From: Leptospira weilii
GTDB taxonomy: Bacteria; Spirochaetota; Leptospiria; Leptospirales; Leptospiraceae
Direction of reading: 5' to 3'
Assembly (NCBI RefSeq): GCF_006874765.1
Contig: NZ_CP040840.1
Coordinates: forward strand, 3,717,501 to 3,730,000
DNA: 12,500 nucleotides
The notes under the pieces were generated by a model. That model was given only the letters and a program-made list of their open reading frames with translations. It did no database searches and had not been told where the DNA came from. Shown here one piece after another: positions 1-12,500 of the stretch. Position 1 is the first letter of the stretch; the number at the start of each line of letters is the position of its first letter. The position numbers were made by a program, and so were the translations under genes.

Positions 1-948
<948 letters not shown>

Positions 949-956
949 TCTCTTTA

Positions 957-1000
957 AAAGTCATCTCAAGACAACTCAGAAAACTTTTGAGATGATTTTT
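957..1000 (+). terminator. Rho-independent terminator of the membrane-protein gene
   Basis: A perfect 9-bp stem, TCATCTCAA (961-969) with TTGAGATGA (987-995), has a 17-base loop and is followed at once by TTTTT. The upstream AAAA at 956-959 can extend the stem into the T run. It starts about 10 bases after the stop codon of the preceding gene. Confidence 0.8.
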
Positions 1001-1477
1001 AAGAAAACGTAACAGTTCTATATATTAGAAATCCAACATAAAAGAAATGGTCGATTGAAGCAGTTTTGTGAATCGTCTCTATGGAATTTTTCAAAAACTT
1101 TATTATATAAGGAATTATTACTCATATTTACATAATAGAGTGTCCAAAATTCTGCGTCTAAACGTGGGATTTATACTCAAATTAACGGTACTCTATTTTA
1201 TAGGGATCGGTAAAACAGCAAAAATTGATTTGAAAATCATTATCCGTAAGAACAAGAACTACTGCATTTGTTGTGAACTCTCAATAAACTAACATGAGTT
1301 CGGCGTAAGAAATCCACGATTCATCTTTCTGTAGGAAGTTGGAATTTGAACTCTGTAAATTGATTCTTAAAATGTGGGAACTACAACAAATCGCGATTTT
1401 ACGAGCAAATTTTAAAAGCAGGAACTTCCACTTTTAGAAAATTCTTTTTATTTTCTTACGACCCTGCTCACGTTAAA
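1001..1477. other. intergenic region without a convincing gene
   Basis: This AT-rich DNA has no gene I can support. The only open frame of note (1068-1292, +, 74 codons) lacks a ribosome binding site and has no recognisable protein character. The right part holds three related short motifs of the form GTrGGAAsT (1331-1340, 1374-1384, 1418-1431) and an inverted-repeat pair annotated separately. It looks like decayed or repeat-derived spacer between two gene ends. Confidence 0.6.
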
Positions 1478-1480
1478 CTA
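1285..1480. repeat. candidate small element bounded by imperfect inverted repeats
   Basis: The segment 1285-1313, read on the minus strand, resembles 1450-1480 read on the plus strand. Both begin ATTT(T)CTTACG, and both continue CTCA-y-GTTA after a short variable part. They therefore form imperfect inverted repeats about 30 bases long around a 136-base centre. The right copy overlaps the last bases of the 304-residue gene. Related fragments recur on the other side of that gene (2411-2510). It could be a dispersed non-autonomous repeat; copy number in the genome cannot be judged here. Confidence 0.4.
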
Positions 1481-2392
1481 TGATTTTTTTGGGGAGTTTT
1501 GAGACAAATTTGAATTACGTTTTTTAAAAACTTTGAGTATATCAAGTTCAAAACCTCTATGCTTAAGCTTACCTATGTCTCTCCGAACATTTACTTTCGT
1601 GATATGTCCAGTTTGATCCGTCGTTAACAATAATACGTCCTTTGATTTTAAACGTTGATATTCTTCTCGATATAAAAAATTTCTCTTCAAATCGTAATAT
1701 TCATGCCAATGAATTATTGCTCCTGTCGGGTGTAAAGATACGTGATTCGGGTCCGAAAATTTTTCTATTCCAATTTGATATCCATAAATATCACTAAACA
1801 AACAATCGAATAAAGACGCATTGCCTTCTGAATTGCAGTCAGAAAATAAACCTTTGTATTTTTTAGAAGCAAGTTCTTCCGAAACATGAAAATACCCTAA
1901 AGTATCAAAGAGTTTTGTAATGTTTTTTATGATTCTTTTTTCGTGTTTTTCCGTTTTGATTATTTTTCCGAATTCATAATAATTTTCTTTTTTATTGTAA
2001 ACTATATAGTACAGGTTTATGGTATAGGCCGGGATGATATAATTGACGTAGATTTCGAAAATTCTGGCTTCTTGACACTTTATCGCAAGTTTTTTATCCC
2101 AATCATATCCGCTTTGAATATTTGAATTTAATAAAATTTTAATATTCCAAGACAAATCTCCTAAATAATCCCATTGTATTTGGCGATAATTTTTATCCCG
2201 AATGCATTTTACATTCCAATCAATAATGTTATTTCGAATCGTAAAAGGATGCGTCGTGCAAGTTTTAATTCTTTTTTTCCATTCATTTGTTTTCTTACCA
2301 TCAAAACTAAAGCCTTGAATTATTTTTTTTAAAAGTCTTCTATCCTTTCCAAAATATTTTAGAGTTTCTTGAATCAATTGTTTTGGACTCAT
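1478..2392 (-). CDS. orphan hypothetical protein, 304 residues
   Basis: I do not recognise a family. The protein is soluble-looking, with no signal peptide or membrane span. It is rich in Lys, Asn, Ile and Tyr, clearly more AT-driven than the neighbouring housekeeping genes. Visible features are an aromatic stretch (residues 110-140), a Cys-Asp-rich middle (about 185-203), an IHWHEYYD segment (227-234), and a basic C-terminus (about 270-304) ending in Lys-Ser. The start ATG at 2392 has GGGAG about 13 bases upstream (2406-2410), a long spacing. It stands alone, surrounded by short repeats and an IS remnant, which suggests acquired accessory DNA. A toxin, immunity or defence role is possible from the context but nothing in the residues proves it. 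Confidence 0.7.
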   Translation of the reverse strand: MSPKQLIQETLKYFGKDRRLLKKIIQGFSFDGKKTNEWKKRIKTCTTHPFTIRNNIIDWNVKCIRDKNYRQIQWDYLGDLSWNIKILLNSNIQSGYDWDKKLAIKCQEARIFEIYVNYIIPAYTINLYYIVYNKKENYYEFGKIIKTEKHEKRIIKNITKLFDTLGYFHVSEELASKKYKGLFSDCNSEGNASLFDCLFSDIYGYQIGIEKFSDPNHVSLHPTGAIIHWHEYYDLKRNFLYREEYQRLKSKDVLLLTTDQTGHITKVNVRRDIGKLKHRGFELDILKVFKKRNSNLSQNSPKKS

Positions 2393-2410
2393 ATTTACAG
2401 GTTATCTCCC

Positions 2411-2510
2411 AAACTAACATGATGAAGTTCACATGTTAAGAACCTAGTCTTTTTTAAGGAGAAAACGGCGTTATAAACGAAAATATTTCCGAATTTTCTT
2501 ACGTTAAACA
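2411..2510. repeat. second, degraded copy of the short inverted-repeat motif
   Basis: AAACTAACATGA at 2411-2422 matches 1286-1297 exactly. ATTTTCTTACG at 2493-2503 matches 1450-1460 exactly, followed by GTTAAAC, which also occurs at 1472-1478. The same left and right motif ends are thus present in the same order, about 100 bases apart instead of 195. The left part also contains a small palindrome, AACATG (2416-2421) with CATGTT (2431-2436). This copy lies just upstream of the 304-residue gene, which is therefore bracketed by related motifs. Confidence 0.4.
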
Positions 2511-2523
2511 TCCGTTAAATTAT

Positions 2524-2540
2524 AGGGAACCTCTAAAAAC
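2524..2540 (+). repeat. left terminal inverted repeat of the IS remnant
   Basis: Seventeen bases beginning AGGGAACC, one mismatch to the reverse complement of 3050-3066. The similarity continues weakly inward as GTTAAA. Confidence 0.75.
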
Positions 2541-2589
2541 CCGGTTAAAAAGAAGTACCCAACGAACATTGGTATGTAAAAATTAGACA

Positions 2590-2937
2590 ATGAATAATTT
2601 TGAACTATTTGAAACCCAGAATCGTATCCAAAAGATAGAAAACTTAGGGACCCATTAAAAAACTTCAAGAGTTAATAGATTTTGAAAACTATCGAGAAGA
2701 ATTAGAAAGTATGAAGCGGAACGGAACCAATCGCTTTCCGAAGATTCAAAAATTCTTAATAAACATTTATCGAAAGTTCGTTCGAGGGTAGAACACGTTT
2801 TTGCAGACATTCAATCCTTTGGAGGAAAAAGAATTCGATGTCGCGGATTAGCGAGAGCCCAGTTGCAGATGTTTCTGAGCAACTTCGTCTACAATGTTCG
2901 TCGATTTGTTTTTTTATCAGGGGCAAGTTATGCCTGA
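2590..2937 (+). pseudogene. IS5-family transposase remnant
   Basis: Three pieces of one transposase are readable. The N-terminus starts at ATG 2590 (MNNFELFETQNRIQKIENL). A shifted frame then gives KKLQELIDFENYREELES (about 2659-2712), the typical IS5 opening. From 2713 another frame gives the C-terminal end: SKVRSRVEHVF, then a GGKRIR segment, then LARAQLQ and NFVYNVRRFVFL, stopping at TGA 2935. The RVEHVF, GLARA and NxxYNxRR motifs are characteristic of IS5-type transposases. The region between FREEL-like and the RVEHVF block, which carries the DDE residues, is missing. At least two frame changes occur before the deletion. Nonfunctional. Confidence 0.85.
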
Positions 2938-3049
2938 TTCTTTTTCGGGACGTCAAAGATGACCCTAAATAAGTCGTTTAACGTTTTTTGAAAGGGATTC
3001 ATCAGCGAATTTCATGGATTCAGTTTCATTTAACAATCTTTAACAGGAC

Positions 3050-3066
3050 GTTTTTAGAGGCTCCCT
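3050..3066 (-). repeat. right terminal inverted repeat of the IS remnant
   Basis: GTTTTTAGAGG followed by CTCCCT; its reverse complement differs from the left terminus only at the sixth base (G for A). Confidence 0.75.
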
Positions 3067-3171
3067 TAAAAATGAAACCCTCTTTCCATTCTGCGCCAAA
3101 TTCCTCATATATATTTCAAAAGTTTTCAAATTATAGTACCATAATCTCCATTTATTTATTTTAATTACCAC

Positions 3172-3200
3172 TTGACACTTTATTGTGCGCCGCATAATTT
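3172..3200 (+). promoter_or_regulatory. sigma-70-type promoter for the phasin-like gene
   Basis: A perfect -35 TTGACA (3172-3177) is followed 17 bases later by TAATTT (3195-3200), 4 of 6 to the -10 consensus, in AT-rich DNA. Transcription would begin near 3207, giving a leader of about 34 bases with AGAGG at 3226-3230, ten bases before the ATG. Confidence 0.7.
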
Positions 3201-3240
3201 TGGTCTATTCACAGTGCAGAAAAATAGAGGAAAAAAGCTT

Positions 3241-3601
<361 letters not shown>

Positions 3602-3639
3602 ATCATTTCCAAACTCTAAAAATCACAAGAACAAAACCC

Positions 3640-4326
<687 letters not shown>

Positions 4327-4332
4327 AGTATT

Positions 4333-6162
<1,830 letters not shown>

Positions 6163-6186
6163 AGTTCAAAATCCAGGATCAAATTG

Positions 6187-6220
<34 letters not shown>

Positions 6221-6226
6221 GTTTGG

Positions 6227-6259
6227 AAAAATAAAAAGGAAATTCCCTTACCGGAATTT
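6227..6259 (-). terminator. possible weak terminator or attenuator between the 242-residue gene and CHAT
   Basis: Read on the minus strand, AAATTCC (6259-6253) pairs with GGAATTT (6246-6240) over a 6-base loop and is followed by CCTTTTTATTTTT. The stem is short and AT-rich, so any termination would be partial. This would lower CHAT expression relative to the two upstream genes. Confidence 0.4.
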
Positions 6260-6310
6260 TGATTTCATACAATCTTGGAAATTTCTTTCCGAAGAGTTAT
6301 TTTTCCGGTT

Positions 6311-7039
<729 letters not shown>

Positions 7040-7042
7040 TTT

Positions 7043-7995
<953 letters not shown>

Positions 7996-8016
7996 GCACT
8001 TAGGTTTGAGTCCCGC

Positions 8017-8916
<900 letters not shown>

Positions 8917-9286
8917 ACGAACTTGAATTCAGTTCAAAAAAATTAGAAAACCCGATTCGTCGAGTTCGTTCCGTTAAGAAAATCTAATGACTTTATCTTT
9001 TCTTTTTTCTGCTTAGAATTTACGGGTATAAATCCGTTCGTTTTATAAATAACCCATCAGAAACTATCGGCTATGTTTTAATAATAGAAATTTTTCAGAT
9101 TCCGTTTCGTCGAACGATCAGGCCAAATTCCTCCGACAAAATTGAAAGAGATATAAATGAGCGGGGAGTTTATAAATTTTCGAATCGTTTTTTTCGTTTT
9201 CCAAATTCCTATTGAAGTTTCTATACATTCTGAAGTTTTGGAACAAGTTCTTAACTTCTGGAACTTGCTCCAAAGAATTCCCACGA
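8917..9286. other. intergenic region between convergent peptidase and dnaE ends
   Basis: No gene is supported here. Right after the peptidase stop, AACGAACTTGA (8916-8926) can pair with TCGAGTTCGTT (8960-8970), 11 bp with one wobble and a 33-base loop. GAACT (8919-8923) can alternatively pair with AGTTC (8931-8935). A T-rich run (8991-9014) follows later, so this may mark the 3' end of the peptidase transcript, although the geometry is not that of a classical terminator. The dnaE side holds the hairpin listed separately. Confidence 0.5.
9238..9273. repeat. long imperfect palindrome after the dnaE stop
   Basis: TTGGAACAAGTTC (9238-9250) and GAACTTGCTCCAA (9261-9273) form a 13-bp stem with one mismatch and a 10-base loop, about 14 bases beyond the dnaE stop. 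No T tract follows on either strand, so it would protect a 3' end or bind a protein rather than act as a standard terminator. Confidence 0.5.

Positions 9287-12500
<3,214 letters not shown>

Larger units (their letters stand above)
2524..3066 (+). mobile_element. IS5-family insertion sequence remnant (internally deleted)
   Basis: The element is bounded by terminal inverted repeats that match at 16 of 17 positions. The left is AGGGAACCTCTAAAAAC (2524-2540); the right (3050-3066) is its reverse complement with one change. It contains both ends of an IS5-type transposase, but at about 543 bases it is roughly half the usual 1.0-1.2 kb length, so the middle (including the catalytic DDE core) is gone. 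I see no clear target-site duplication. It cannot move by itself, but the ends could still be recognised by a related transposase elsewhere in the genome. Confidence 0.8.

Noticed and set aside
1068..1292. Short plus-strand frame of 74 codons
   Set aside because: No ribosome binding site, AT-driven composition and no recognisable character.
2756..2956. Minus-strand frame of 66 codons
   Set aside because: It is the reverse reading of the transposase C-terminal remnant.
3172..3240. Extended N-terminus of the phasin-like protein
   Set aside because: The longer frame begins inside the -35 box of a good promoter; ATG 3241 has a proper ribosome binding site.

Overview
The window looks like a piece of chromosome from a spirochaete of the genus Leptospira. 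That is inferred from the AT-rich intergenic DNA, the lysine/phenylalanine/serine-rich coding style, the mix of genes and a decayed IS5-type element; it was not confirmed by any search. Only dnaE is a universal marker.

Layout. Bases 1-948 (+) encode a polytopic membrane protein of unknown function, closed by a clear hairpin terminator. Bases 949-3171 are an accessory stretch. It holds gene-poor DNA, an orphan 304-residue gene on the minus strand (1478-2392), short inverted-repeat motifs on both sides of that gene, and a collapsed IS5-family insertion sequence (2524-3066) whose terminal inverted repeats and transposase ends are still readable. Bases 3172-3601 form a compact transcription unit: a near-consensus promoter, a 106-residue phasin-like protein and a terminator.

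Bases 7979 down to 3640 (minus strand) form a four-gene co-directional cluster: an atypically long ECF-like sigma factor, a 242-residue protein with a helical first half and a beta-rich tail, a CHAT-domain (caspase/separase-like) protease with its His-Cys pair intact, and a cysteine-rich CxxCC-type metal or Fe-S protein. The combination of sigma factor, soluble partner and CHAT protease suggests a regulatory module in which proteolysis of the partner could free the sigma factor. This is the most interesting part of the window.

Divergent from the sigma factor, with very little DNA between them, is an exported M23 (LytM-type) peptidase (8017-8916, +). It faces, across 370 bases without a gene, the 3' end of dnaE, the catalytic alpha subunit of DNA polymerase III. 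dnaE runs on the minus strand off the right edge, so its N-terminus is missing.
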